DNA from: Rhodoplanes azumiensis
Lineage (GTDB): Bacteria > Pseudomonadota > Alphaproteobacteria > Rhizobiales > Xanthobacteraceae
DNA length: 64,000 nucleotides
Assembly: GCF_042682915.1 (NCBI RefSeq)
Contig: NZ_JBHUIW010000023.1
Span: forward strand, 36,316-100,315
Direction: 5' to 3'
Below are positions 51,507-59,695 of this stretch, piece after piece. Below the pieces are notes generated by a model, which was not told where the DNA came from, searched no databases, and was given only the letters and a program-made list of their open reading frames with translations. A program made the translations under genes and the position numbers. The stretch's first letter is position 1; each line of letters opens with the position of its first letter.

Positions 51507-52535
51507 GTGAGCATGAGCGAGGTCGTCAAGGGCGATCGGAACCAGATCGCCGCCACCCGCCAGCGCGAAACTCTCGACCGCGTGCTCTCGATCGAGATCG
51601 TCCGAGTGACCGAGCGGGCCGCCGTCGCCGCCGCCCAGTGGCGCGGCCGCGGCAACGAGAAGGCCGCCGACCAGGCCGCCGTCGACGCCATGCGGCGCGA
51701 GCTGAACCGGCTGCCGATCTCCGGCACCGTGGTGATCGGCGAGGGCGAGCGCGACGAGGCGCCGATGCTGTTCATCGGCGAGCATGTCGGCAACGGCAAG
51801 GGCCCCAAGGTCGACATCGCCGTCGATCCCCTGGAGGGCACCACGCTCTGCGCCAAGGCGATGCCGGGCGCGATCGCCACCATGGCGATGGCGGAGGGCG
51901 GCTCGCTGCTCAACGCCCCCGACGTCTACATGGACAAGATCGCCATCGGGCCGGGTTACTCCAAGAACGTGGTCGATCTCGACGCGCCGCCCGAGCAGAA
52001 CATCCGCTCGCTCGCCATGGCCAAGGGGGTCAAGCCGGACGAGATCACGGCGTTGATTCTCGATCGGCCGCGCCATGCCGATCTGATCGCCGCGGTGCGG
52101 CGCACCGGCGCCTCGGTGCAGCTCATCTCCGACGGCGACGTCGCCGGCGTCATCCACACGGCGGACCCGGAGACCACCGGCGTCGACATCTATCTCGGCA
52201 TCGGCGGCGCCCCGGAGGGCGTGCTGGCGGCGGCCGCGCTCTCCTGCATCGGCGGCCAATTCCAGGGCCGGCTGATCCTCGACAACGAGGAGAAGCGCGA
52301 GCGCTCGCGCCGCATGGGCATCAAGGATCCCAAGAAGAAGTATCAGCTCGAGGATCTGGTCACCGGCGACTGCGTGTTCGCGGCCACCGGCATCGTCTCC
52401 GGCTCGCTCCTGCGCGGCGTGCGCTTCCGCCCCGGAATCATCGAGACCGAGACCGTGGTGATGCGCTCCACCACCGGCACGGTGCGCTGGATCCGCGCCG
52501 AGCACCGCCACTTCCAGAAGTTCCAGATGGGGTGA
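51507..52535 (+). CDS. glpX: Class II fructose-1,6-bisphosphatase
   Basis: A 342-residue GlpX-type phosphatase of gluconeogenesis. SGTVVIGEGERDEAPMLFIG, IAVDPLEGTTLCAKAMPGAI and HTADPETTGVDIYLGIGGAP contain the metal-binding Glu/Asp residues. It is probably the cell's FBPase. GTG at 51507 has AAAGGA six bases upstream and is preferred; ATG at 51513 and TTG at 51492 are alternatives. It follows hom by 48 bp, as in many Rhizobiales. Confidence 0.96.
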   Translation: MSMSEVVKGDRNQIAATRQRETLDRVLSIEIVRVTERAAVAAAQWRGRGNEKAADQAAVDAMRRELNRLPISGTVVIGEGERDEAPMLFIGEHVGNGKGPKVDIAVDPLEGTTLCAKAMPGAIATMAMAEGGSLLNAPDVYMDKIAIGPGYSKNVVDLDAPPEQNIRSLAMAKGVKPDEITALILDRPRHADLIAAVRRTGASVQLISDGDVAGVIHTADPETTGVDIYLGIGGAPEGVLAAAALSCIGGQFQGRLILDNEEKRERSRRMGIKDPKKKYQLEDLVTGDCVFAATGIVSGSLLRGVRFRPGIIETETVVMRSTTGTVRWIRAEHRHFQKFQMG

Positions 52536-52558
52536 GGCTGGCGCTGGACCCTCAGCTT

Positions 52559-52649
52559 CGTCATGGCCGGGCTCGTCCCGGCCATCCACGTGTTTGCGCG
52601 GTGGCCGGCCGAAAGTCCGTGGATGGCCGGGACAGGCCCGGCCATGACG
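52559..52649. repeat. Intergenic palindromic repeat, family A copy 2
   Basis: CGTCATGGCCGGGCTCGTCC...GGCCATCCACG, a spacer, then CGTGGATGGCCGGGAC...CCGGCCATGACGG. The match to copy 1 at 7866 is close in the right half and in the CATCCACG junctions; the left hairpin uses GGCCGGG instead of GCCCGCG. It lies between glpX and recJ. Confidence 0.85.
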
Positions 52650-52671
52650 GCTCTGGGCGTCCGAGCTGCGT

Positions 52672-54471
52672 ATGACCCCCTTCCTCGGCGTCGAGAAATC
52701 CGCCACCGGGCGCGTGTGGCGCGACCGGCTGGACGAGCGCGCCGCGCAGCGCGCGGTCGCCATCGTGCAGCGGCACGGCACGCCCGAGCTGCTCGCCCGC
52801 GTGCTGGCCGGGCGCGGCGTCGAGCCCGACGCCGTGCCGGCGCATCTCGACCCGACCATCCGCCGGCTGATGCCGGATCCGGCCGTGCTGACCGACATGG
52901 AGGCGGCGGCCGCGCGCCTCGCCGACGCGGTGGAGCGGAGCGAGCGCGTCACCGTGTTCGGCGACTACGACGTCGACGGGGCGACCGCGAGCGCCCTGAT
53001 GACGCTGGTGCTGCGCCAGTGCGGCCTCGATCCCGACATCTACATCCCGGACCGGATCTTCGAGGGCTACGGTCCGAACGTCGACGCGATCCGCCAGATC
53101 GCCGCGCGAAAGACCACGCTGATCGTCGCGGTCGACTGCGGCACGTCGAGCTACGAGCCGTTCGCGGAGGCGAAGAGGCTCGGGGTCGACGTGGTGGTGG
53201 TCGATCATCACATGGCGGACGAGACGCTGCCGCCGGCCGTCGCGCTGGTGAACCCGAACCGCCAGGACGATCTCTCCAAGCTCGGGCATCTGTGCGCGGT
53301 CGGGCTGGTGTTCATGACCGTGGTGGCGCTGGTGCGCGAGCTGCGCCGGCGCGGCTTCTGGAGCGAGCTGCGGCCGCAGCCGGATCTTCTCGAATACGTC
53401 GACATCGTCGCGCTCGGCACCGTCGCCGACGTGGTGCCGCTCGTCGGGCTGAACCGCGCCTTCGTGGCGAAGGGCCTGATCGGCATGAGGCGGCGCGAGC
53501 GCGTCGGCCTCACGGCCCTGATGGACGTGGCGCGGCTCGCCGGTCCGCCGGAGGCGTGGCACCTCGGGTTCCTGCTCGGCCCGCGGATCAACGCCGGCGG
53601 GCGGATCGGGCGGGCCGATCTCGGCGCTCGGCTGCTCACGCTCGACGATCCGGTCGAGGCGCAGACCATCGCGGCCGAGCTCGACCGGCTCAACCGCGAG
53701 CGCCAGGTGATCGAGCAGGCCGCGGTCGCCGAGGCCGAGGCGGAGGCGATGGCGGCGCTCGGCCTGGAGGAGAAGGGCGCCGTCGTGGTGACGGCGGCGG
53801 CCGGCTGGCATCCGGGCGTCGTCGGCCTCGTCGCTGCGCGGCTCAAGGAGCGGTTCGGCCGCCCGGCCTTCGCCATCGCCATGGAGCCGGGCGAGACCGG
53901 CACCGGCTCGGGCCGCTCGATCCCGGGCGTCGATCTCGGCCGCGCCGTCAAGCAGGCCCTGCACGAAGGGCTGCTGGTGAAGGGCGGCGGGCACGCCATG
54001 GCGGCCGGCGTGACGTTGAGGAAATCCGCGCTCGGCGCCTTCCGGGCGTTTCTCGAGGAGAGGCTGGCGCCGGCCGTCGAGGTGGCGCGACGGGATCATT
54101 CGCTCAAGATCGACGGCGCCGTCTCGGCCGCCGCCGTGACGCCGGATCTGTGCCGCACGCTGGCGCTGGCCGGCCCCTACGGCTCCGGCAATCCGGAGCC
54201 GATCCTCGCGCTGCCGAACCACACGGTCGCCTATGCGGACGAGGTCGGGCAGGCGCATGTGAAGGTGCGGCTGAAGGGCGGCGACGGCGCCGTCGTCGAG
54301 GCGATCGCATTCCGCTCCGCCGGCCAGCCGCTCGGCCGCGCGCTGCTGGAGAGCCGCGGCCGGCGCGTGCATGTCGCCGGCGGCCTCGCCGTCGACCGCT
54401 GGCAGGGCGCCGAGCGCGCCCAGCTCCGCATCCTCGACGTCGCCGCGAGCGAGCCGACCGGGCTGCGCTGA
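52672..54471 (+). CDS. recJ: Single-stranded-DNA-specific exonuclease RecJ
   Basis: A 599-residue 5'-3' exonuclease of recombination and repair. DHH-family motifs are GDYDVDGATASALMTLV (from residue ~99), VDCGTSSYE, VVVDHHMADETLPPA (DHH at 178-180), and GTVADVVPLVG. The DHHA1 domain has PGVVGLVAARLKERFGRPAF, GSGRSIPGVDLGRAV and GGHAMAAGVTL. The C-terminal OB domain ends the protein. Its stop abuts the convergent LysR stop with no spacing. Confidence 0.97.
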   Translation: MTPFLGVEKSATGRVWRDRLDERAAQRAVAIVQRHGTPELLARVLAGRGVEPDAVPAHLDPTIRRLMPDPAVLTDMEAAAARLADAVERSERVTVFGDYDVDGATASALMTLVLRQCGLDPDIYIPDRIFEGYGPNVDAIRQIAARKTTLIVAVDCGTSSYEPFAEAKRLGVDVVVVDHHMADETLPPAVALVNPNRQDDLSKLGHLCAVGLVFMTVVALVRELRRRGFWSELRPQPDLLEYVDIVALGTVADVVPLVGLNRAFVAKGLIGMRRRERVGLTALMDVARLAGPPEAWHLGFLLGPRINAGGRIGRADLGARLLTLDDPVEAQTIAAELDRLNRERQVIEQAAVAEAEAEAMAALGLEEKGAVVVTAAAGWHPGVVGLVAARLKERFGRPAFAIAMEPGETGTGSGRSIPGVDLGRAVKQALHEGLLVKGGGHAMAAGVTLRKSALGAFRAFLEERLAPAVEVARRDHSLKIDGAVSAAAVTPDLCRTLALAGPYGSGNPEPILALPNHTVAYADEVGQAHVKVRLKGGDGAVVEAIAFRSAGQPLGRALLESRGRRVHVAGGLAVDRWQGAERAQLRILDVAASEPTGLR

Positions 54472-55401
54472 TCAGGCGTGCCGGGCCTCCGTGGTCGGCG
54501 CCGCGGCGGCGACCGCGCGGCGCAACCAGGCGAGGCCGTCGTCCGCGGTCAGCCGGCGCGGCCAGGCCTGCACCACCTCGAAGCCGGGCAGCGGAAACGG
54601 CGGTGGCGCCGTGGCGAGGCCGAGCCGGGCGGCGAGCGGCGCCAGCGCCCGGGCCGGCTCGGTGGCGACCAGGTCGGTCGCCGCGAGAATCTCCGGCGCG
54701 ACCAGAAAATGCCCGACCGTGGTGACGACGCGGCGACGCACGGCCTTTCGCCGCAGCGCGTCGTCGACCATGCCGGACGGCTCGCCCGACAGCGACACCT
54801 GCAGATGGTCGAGCGCCGCGTAGCGGGCGAGCGTCAGCCGCCGTGAAAAGGCCGGATGGTCCTTTCGTGCCGCGCAGAGGAAGCTCTCGGTGAACAAAGG
54901 CGCCCGTGCGAAGCGGGCCGGCGCCTTCGGAAAATGCCCGACGATCAGCTCGGCATCGCCGTCCTCCAGCAGCGCGAAGCCGGTGGCGTGGCTGGTGTGG
55001 CGTACCACCAGCTCCACGTTCGGGGCACTTGCTCGCAGCGCCGCGGCCAGGCGCGGCAGAACCACGAAGGCGACGTAGTCCGACATGCCGAGCGTGAACC
55101 GACGCGTCGCCCGCGCCGCATCGAAGCTCTCGCCCGACGTCAACATGGCGCCGATCTCGGTCAGCACGGCGGCGACGCGCGGGGCGAGGCGCAGCGCGGC
55201 CGCGGTCGGCGCGAGACCGGCGGGCGTGCGCACGAACAGCGGATCGGAGAGCAGCCCCCGCAATCGCGCGAGTGCGTGGCTCACCGCCGGCTGGGTGAGA
55301 TGCAGCCGCGCCGCGGCGCGCGTGACGCTGCGCTCGGCGGCGAGCGCGTCGAGAACGACGAGCAGATTCAGGTCGATGCTGCGCAGATTAATTCCATGCA
55401 T
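54472..55401 (-). CDS. LysR-family transcriptional regulator
   Basis: A 309-residue regulator. The winged helix is in residues 1-65 (SIDLNLLVVLDALAAERSVT, LHLTQPAVSHALARLRGLL, PLFVRTPAGLAPTAAALRL), followed by a two-lobe effector domain (RRFTLGMSDYVAFVVLPRLA, ERSEFVVRHTSH-like region VELVVRHTSHATGFALLEDG). It belongs to the NodD-like/SyrM group judging by the DPLFVRT and MSDY stretches. MHGINLRSIDLN at 55401 is preferred over 55419. It is divergent from the CMD/propeller pair across 84 bp. Confidence 0.92.
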   Translation of the reverse strand: MHGINLRSIDLNLLVVLDALAAERSVTRAAARLHLTQPAVSHALARLRGLLSDPLFVRTPAGLAPTAAALRLAPRVAAVLTEIGAMLTSGESFDAARATRRFTLGMSDYVAFVVLPRLAAALRASAPNVELVVRHTSHATGFALLEDGDAELIVGHFPKAPARFARAPLFTESFLCAARKDHPAFSRRLTLARYAALDHLQVSLSGEPSGMVDDALRRKAVRRRVVTTVGHFLVAPEILAATDLVATEPARALAPLAARLGLATAPPPFPLPGFEVVQAWPRRLTADDGLAWLRRAVAAAAPTTEARHA

Positions 55402-55485
55402 ATCGATCCTATAAAACATGAATTAGGCGGATGAAAGCCGCGCGCCTATGTGTCTGCCGGTTCCACCGCCACAAGGAGCGCCGCC
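55402..55485. promoter_or_regulatory. Divergent promoter region with candidate LysR site
   Basis: 84 bp between a LysR gene and the pair it most likely controls. It contains the AT-rich dyad CCTA-TAAAACATGAAT-TAGG (55408-55427), with a T-N11-A spacing inside. The assignment is from geometry only. Confidence 0.35.
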
Positions 55486-55896
55486 ATGGACGCCGCCCGT
55501 CCCGACACCCGCTACGAGCGGGGCCTGAAGAACCTCGCCGCCATCGACGGCGCCGCCGGCGAGCGCGTGATCGACGCCCTCGCCGACGTCGCGCCCGACT
55601 TCGCCCGGCTCCTGATCGAGTTCCCGTTCGGCGACATCTACGACCGACCGGGCCTCGATCTGCGATCGCGTGAGATCGCCACCGTCGCGGCGCTCGCCGC
55701 GCTCGGTAACGCCCGCCCGCAGCTCGAGGTGCATCTCCACGCGGCGCTGAACGTCGGCGTGAGCCGCGAGGAGCTGATCGAGATCCTGATGCAGATGGCC
55801 GTCTATGCCGGCTTCCCGGCGGCCCTGAACGGGCTGTTCGCTGCCAAGGCGGTTTTCGCCGAGCGCGACGCCGTCGCCGCGGGGAGGGCGCCATGA
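55486..55896 (+). CDS. Carboxymuconolactone decarboxylase-family protein
   Basis: A 136-residue all-helical protein of the CMD/AhpD fold. Conserved stretches are YERGLKNLAAIDGAAGERVI, IYDRPGLDLRSREIATVAAL, LGNARPQLEVHLHAALNVGV and EELIEILMQMAVYAGFPAAL. It lacks the Cys-x-x-Cys of AhpD and keeps the His of the decarboxylase-like branch. AGGAG is nine bases before the ATG at 55486. The stop overlaps the next gene. Likely a small decarboxylase or thiol-independent detoxifier, induced by the adjacent LysR protein. Confidence 0.88.
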   Translation: MDAARPDTRYERGLKNLAAIDGAAGERVIDALADVAPDFARLLIEFPFGDIYDRPGLDLRSREIATVAALAALGNARPQLEVHLHAALNVGVSREELIEILMQMAVYAGFPAALNGLFAAKAVFAERDAVAAGRAP

Positions 55897-56729
55897 GCAC
55901 CACCCGACGCGCCGTGATCTTTGCCGGCGTCTCGACGGCGGCGGGTCTCGTCGTCGGCCGGACGGCCGCGGCCGAGCCGTCCGGCCCGGACGGGGGCGAG
56001 GTGCTGCATCGCGGCTTACGCTCGCCGGTCGGCATGGTGCTCGGGCCGGACGGCAGCCTGCAGGTCGCCAACTGGAGCGGCGGCACGGTGGAGCGCCTGA
56101 TGCCGGACGGTACCCGCACCGTGGTCGCGTCGGTGCGCAGCCCGGCCGGCCTCGCCGTCGACCGGGACGGGCGCCTGCACGTCGCCCTCTACGGCGACGA
56201 CCAAGTCGTGCGCCTCGACGGGTCGCGGATCGTCACGGTGGCGGACAGGCTGGCGACGCCGGTCGGCATCGCGTTCGACGGCGCCGGCCGGCTGGTGGTC
56301 GCCAACCGGCGCAGCGGCGATCTTCTGGCGATCGCACCCGACCGTGGCCGCACCGTACTGGCCGGCGGCCTGCCGATGCCGACCGGTGTCGCGCCCACCG
56401 CCGACGGCGGCTTCGTGATCGCCAATTACGGTGGCGGAATCGTGCGGCTTCTCGCCGACGGCCGCCGCCAGGAGGTCGCCGCCGATCTCGTGCGGCCCGC
56501 CGCCGGGATCGTGGTTGACCGGAGCGGCCGCGTCTTCGCGGTCGACTACGGCGGCGACGCGGTCCGCGAGGTGCTTTTCGACGGCGGCTCCCGGGTGATC
56601 GCGGCGGCGATCCCGAGCCCGGTCGGCCTCGCGATCGGACCCGACGGGGTGCTCTATGTCGGTGCCTGGGGCGACGGCACGGTCCGCCGCGTCGTGCCGC
56701 CGCCACCGCGTCCGCGGCTCCGGCCGTGA
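55893..56729 (+). CDS. Secreted beta-propeller (NHL/virginiamycin-B-lyase-like) protein
   Basis: A 278-residue exported protein with a signal peptide carrying a Tat-like start (MSTTRRAVIFAGVSTAAGLV). The mature part is six or so propeller repeats of the form GMVLGPDGSLQVANWSGGTV, GLAVDRDGRLHVALYGDDQV, GIAFDGAGRLVVANRRSGDL, GVAPTADGGFVIANYGGGIV, GIVVDRSGRVFAVDYGGDAV, GLAIGPDGVLYVGAWGDGTV. Such propellers bind or cleave lactones or act as scaffolds. Its ATG overlaps the CMD stop (ATGA), so the two are coupled. Confidence 0.85.
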   Translation: MSTTRRAVIFAGVSTAAGLVVGRTAAAEPSGPDGGEVLHRGLRSPVGMVLGPDGSLQVANWSGGTVERLMPDGTRTVVASVRSPAGLAVDRDGRLHVALYGDDQVVRLDGSRIVTVADRLATPVGIAFDGAGRLVVANRRSGDLLAIAPDRGRTVLAGGLPMPTGVAPTADGGFVIANYGGGIVRLLADGRRQEVAADLVRPAAGIVVDRSGRVFAVDYGGDAVREVLFDGGSRVIAAAIPSPVGLAIGPDGVLYVGAWGDGTVRRVVPPPPRPRLRP

Positions 56730-56767
56730 TCGGCCGACCGCCCGCGGTGCCGGCGCGTCGAAACAAG

Positions 56768-57076
56768 AAGCCCGGGCCGTTCTGGCCCGGGCTCGAGGGG
56801 GGGTCTTAACGTCGGCGGCTTTCTGCCGCTCTGGTCTGGGCTCGCAGCCGAGCCGAACGGACCACGCCGGTGGGGCGGCTACGCGGCCCGGATCGTGTTC
56901 AGGAACTTGCCGACCTCGAGCTTGAGGCGGTTGCTCTCGCTGGACAGCGACTGCGCCGAGGAGAGCACCTGCGAGGAGGCCGAGCCGGTCTCGGCGGCGC
57001 CGCGATCGACTTCGCCGATGTTCGTCGCGACCTCGGTGGTGCCCGACGCCGCCTGCTGGACGTTGCGGGCGATCTC
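56768..57076. repeat. 309-bp perfect direct repeat, copy 1 (3' end of chemoreceptor 1)
   Basis: Identical, as far as reading by eye allows, to 59387-59695, at a constant offset of 2619 bp. It covers the terminator, the 3' untranslated region and the last ~65 codons of the receptor. Confidence 0.9.
56769..56793 (-). terminator. Terminator of chemoreceptor 1
   Basis: AGCCCGGGCC / GGCCCGGGCT with a GTTCT loop, 10 paired bases, about 85 bp after the minus-strand stop. On that strand it is followed by TCTTGTTT. The plus-strand propeller gene ends nearby, so it may act both ways. Confidence 0.75.
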
Positions 57077-59071
57077 CTGGGTGGCGGCCCCTTGCTCCTC
57101 GATCGCCGCGGCGATCGAGGCCGAGATATCGGCGATGCGGCCGATGGTGCCGCCGATCTCCTTGATGGCCAAGACCGAGTCCTGTGTCGCCGCCTGCATC
57201 CCGGTGATCTGGGCCGAGATGTCGCCGGTCGCCTTGCCGGTCTGGGCGGCGAGCGCCTTGACCTCCTGTGCGACGACCGCGAAGCCCTTGCCGGCCTCGC
57301 CGGCCCGGGCGGCCTCGATGGTCGCGTTCAACGCGAGCAGATTGGTCTGCTCGGCGATCGCCGTGATCAGCTTGACGACGTCGCCGATGCGCGCCGCCGC
57401 CTGCGACAGCTCGTTGATGCGGCCGTCGGTCTTCTCGGCCTGCTTCACGGCCTCGTTGGCGATGCGGCTCGACTCCTGCACCTGACGGCTGATCTCGTGC
57501 ACCGAGGAGGCCATCTCGTTGGTGGCGGAGGCGACCGACTGGACGTTGGTCGAGGCGAGCTCGGAGGCCGACGCGACCTTGGTGGAGAGGCGCTGCGTCG
57601 TCTCGGCCGTGCGGGTGAGCGTGCCGGCGGCGCGCTCGAGCTCGCCGGACGCCGACGACACTGTCTCGATGATCTCGCCCACCGCGGCCTCGAAGCTGTC
57701 AGCGAGGCTGTGCATCTCGACGCGGCGCTGCGCCTCGGTCTTGGCCTGGTCCTCGGCGCGCTGCGCGATCATGCGCTGCAGGTCGTCGCGCATCCGGCGC
57801 AGCGTCGCCGCAAGCGTGCCGACCTCGTCGGCCTGCTCGACGTCGAGCTGCCGGCCGAAGTCGCCGGCCGCGATGCCTTCGGCGAAGGTCACGCTCTTGC
57901 GGATCGGCGACGAGATGCTGCGCGCCGCGACCCACATCAGCGCGATCGCGCCGAGCGCGACGACGAGACCGACCACGAGCTGCCACATCGTTGTTCTGGT
58001 GGCACGGGTGTCGAGCGCGTCGGTGAGCTTGCGGGCGTCGGCCAGCACCACGTCCTGCGGCACCTGGATCAGCACCGACCACGGCTTGCCGGTGTGGCCC
58101 ATGGCGATGGGCGCGAAGGCGCGCAGCAGCTTGGTCTGCGGGTCGAGCTCGACCGACTCCTCGCCCTTCTTGATGTGGGAGAGATCGGCCTGGGCGTTCT
58201 TGTTGAAGGTCGACATCGGCTGTCCGATAAGGTCGGCACGGCCCGAATGCGCCACGATCAGGCCCTCGTCGCTGAGGATCACGATCTCGTTCTTGCCGCC
58301 GTAGACGGTCCGGCTCAGCTCGGTGGCGAGCTTCTGGACGAAGTCGAGGTTGAAGTCCGTGCCGGCGAGGCCGCGGAACTTGCCGTCGATCATGACCGGG
58401 ACCGACAGGGTGGCGAGATAGACGCTCTTGCCCTGTACGATGTAGGGCAGGGGGCCGAGCACGCTTTCTTTGGCGCCCTCCTGCAGGCCGATGTACCAGC
58501 CGCCCTTCATCACGCCGTTGGGGTGGCGGTCGCGGCTGTCGTACTCGACCAGCGGCTGGATCGCGATCTTGCCGTCCTGGCCGCGGGTCCAGTACGGCAG
58601 GAACCGGCCGGTCGCGTCGGAGCCGGCGTCGCGGCGATTCCTGAACTCGCCGTCGCGTCCGTCGAGCGCGCCCGGCTCCCAAGCCGAATAGGTGCCGTTG
58701 AGCTGCGGGTTCTGCTTGAGCACGTCGAGCAGGATGCGATTGAGCTGATCGCGGCGCAGGTCGTTCGGGGTCGCCTCGCCGCCCTTGGAGGCGAGCACGC
58801 CGAAGCTCTCGGCCATGGTTCGGGCCGCCACCATCGCGACCGTGAACTCACGCTGCACGGCGCGCGCCTCGCGCGCCGCGAGATACTGCAGCGTCTCGCG
58901 GCCGTTGCGCTCCAGCAGCGACGAGACGCTCTGGTCGACGAACTGGTTGTTCCAGGACGAGGAGAGCACGCCGTAGCCGACCAGCACGCCGGCCGTGCCG
59001 ACCAGGCAGACGCCGGCCAGCGAGGCGATCTTCGACTGAATGGATTTGGCGATGAACGATGGGAGCTTCAT
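56879..59071 (-). CDS. Methyl-accepting chemotaxis protein with Cache-type sensor
   Basis: A 730-residue chemoreceptor. The N-terminus has a membrane helix (IASLAGVCLVGTAGVLVGYG), then a large periplasmic dCache-like domain (to ~ residue 340) with LPYIVQGKSVYLATLSVPVM and GKFRGLAGTDFNLDF. A second helix (WQLVVGLVVALGAIALMWVA) leads to HAMP and the long cytoplasmic coil. The signalling tip is NLLALNATIEAARAG. It has no C-terminal CheR-binding pentapeptide; the end is KFLNTIRAA. The ATG at 59071 starts MKLPSFIAKSIQ. Its last ~65 codons are identical to those of the next receptor. Confidence 0.93.
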   Translation of the reverse strand: MKLPSFIAKSIQSKIASLAGVCLVGTAGVLVGYGVLSSSWNNQFVDQSVSSLLERNGRETLQYLAAREARAVQREFTVAMVAARTMAESFGVLASKGGEATPNDLRRDQLNRILLDVLKQNPQLNGTYSAWEPGALDGRDGEFRNRRDAGSDATGRFLPYWTRGQDGKIAIQPLVEYDSRDRHPNGVMKGGWYIGLQEGAKESVLGPLPYIVQGKSVYLATLSVPVMIDGKFRGLAGTDFNLDFVQKLATELSRTVYGGKNEIVILSDEGLIVAHSGRADLIGQPMSTFNKNAQADLSHIKKGEESVELDPQTKLLRAFAPIAMGHTGKPWSVLIQVPQDVVLADARKLTDALDTRATRTTMWQLVVGLVVALGAIALMWVAARSISSPIRKSVTFAEGIAAGDFGRQLDVEQADEVGTLAATLRRMRDDLQRMIAQRAEDQAKTEAQRRVEMHSLADSFEAAVGEIIETVSSASGELERAAGTLTRTAETTQRLSTKVASASELASTNVQSVASATNEMASSVHEISRQVQESSRIANEAVKQAEKTDGRINELSQAAARIGDVVKLITAIAEQTNLLALNATIEAARAGEAGKGFAVVAQEVKALAAQTGKATGDISAQITGMQAATQDSVLAIKEIGGTIGRIADISASIAAAIEEQGAATQEIARNVQQAASGTTEVATNIGEVDRGAAETGSASSQVLSSAQSLSSESNRLKLEVGKFLNTIRAA

Positions 59072-59497
59072 GGGAGAGAGCCTCGGCGTCGATGCAGTGG
59101 GACCGTCGGCCGGCGACACTCGAGGGGTGCCCCTGACGAGGGGGCCCGGGTCGAGGCGCCGCAGGGGTGTGCCGGAGCCGTCAAGACGCGAGAATTGTCG
59201 GCGAAACGATAAAAATGTCTGTCTATCAGGTCCGCGTCATCTGCAAATCGGCTCTGCATGATCACGTAATTCGGAGTCGACGAGGAGCGTCGGACAGCCA
59301 TCTACATCCTTTGTATGAGGACGCTTCCAAGGCTCGGACGCATCGTTCGAAACTGAGCACGCCGGGCATCGCCGACATCGACGAAAAAGCCCGGGCCGTT
59401 CTGGCCCGGGCTCGAGGGGGGGTCTTAACGTCGGCGGCTTTCTGCCGCTCTGGTCTGGGCTCGCAGCCGAGCCGAACGGACCACGCCGGTGGGGCGG
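59072..59497. other. Gap between the two chemoreceptors
   Basis: Holds the promoter of receptor 1 (upper strand position above 59071) and the 3' flank of receptor 2 including its terminator. 59205-59300 is AT-richer than its surroundings. No gene is present. Confidence 0.5.
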
Positions 59498-59695
59498 CTA
59501 CGCGGCCCGGATCGTGTTCAGGAACTTGCCGACCTCGAGCTTGAGGCGGTTGCTCTCGCTGGACAGCGACTGCGCCGAGGAGAGCACCTGCGAGGAGGCC
59601 GAGCCGGTCTCGGCGGCGCCGCGATCGACTTCGCCGATGTTCGTCGCGACCTCGGTGGTGCCCGACGCCGCCTGCTGGACGTTGCGGGCGATCTC
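59387..59695. repeat. 309-bp perfect direct repeat, copy 2 (3' end of chemoreceptor 2)
   Basis: Identical to 56768-57076. The identity starts in the intergenic A/G stretch before the terminator and ends at the shared GATCTC inside both genes, after which the genes diverge moderately. Confidence 0.9.
59388..59412 (-). terminator. Terminator of chemoreceptor 2
   Basis: Same stem and loop as at 56769. On the minus strand it is followed by TTTTTCG, a better T run than in copy 1. Confidence 0.8.
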
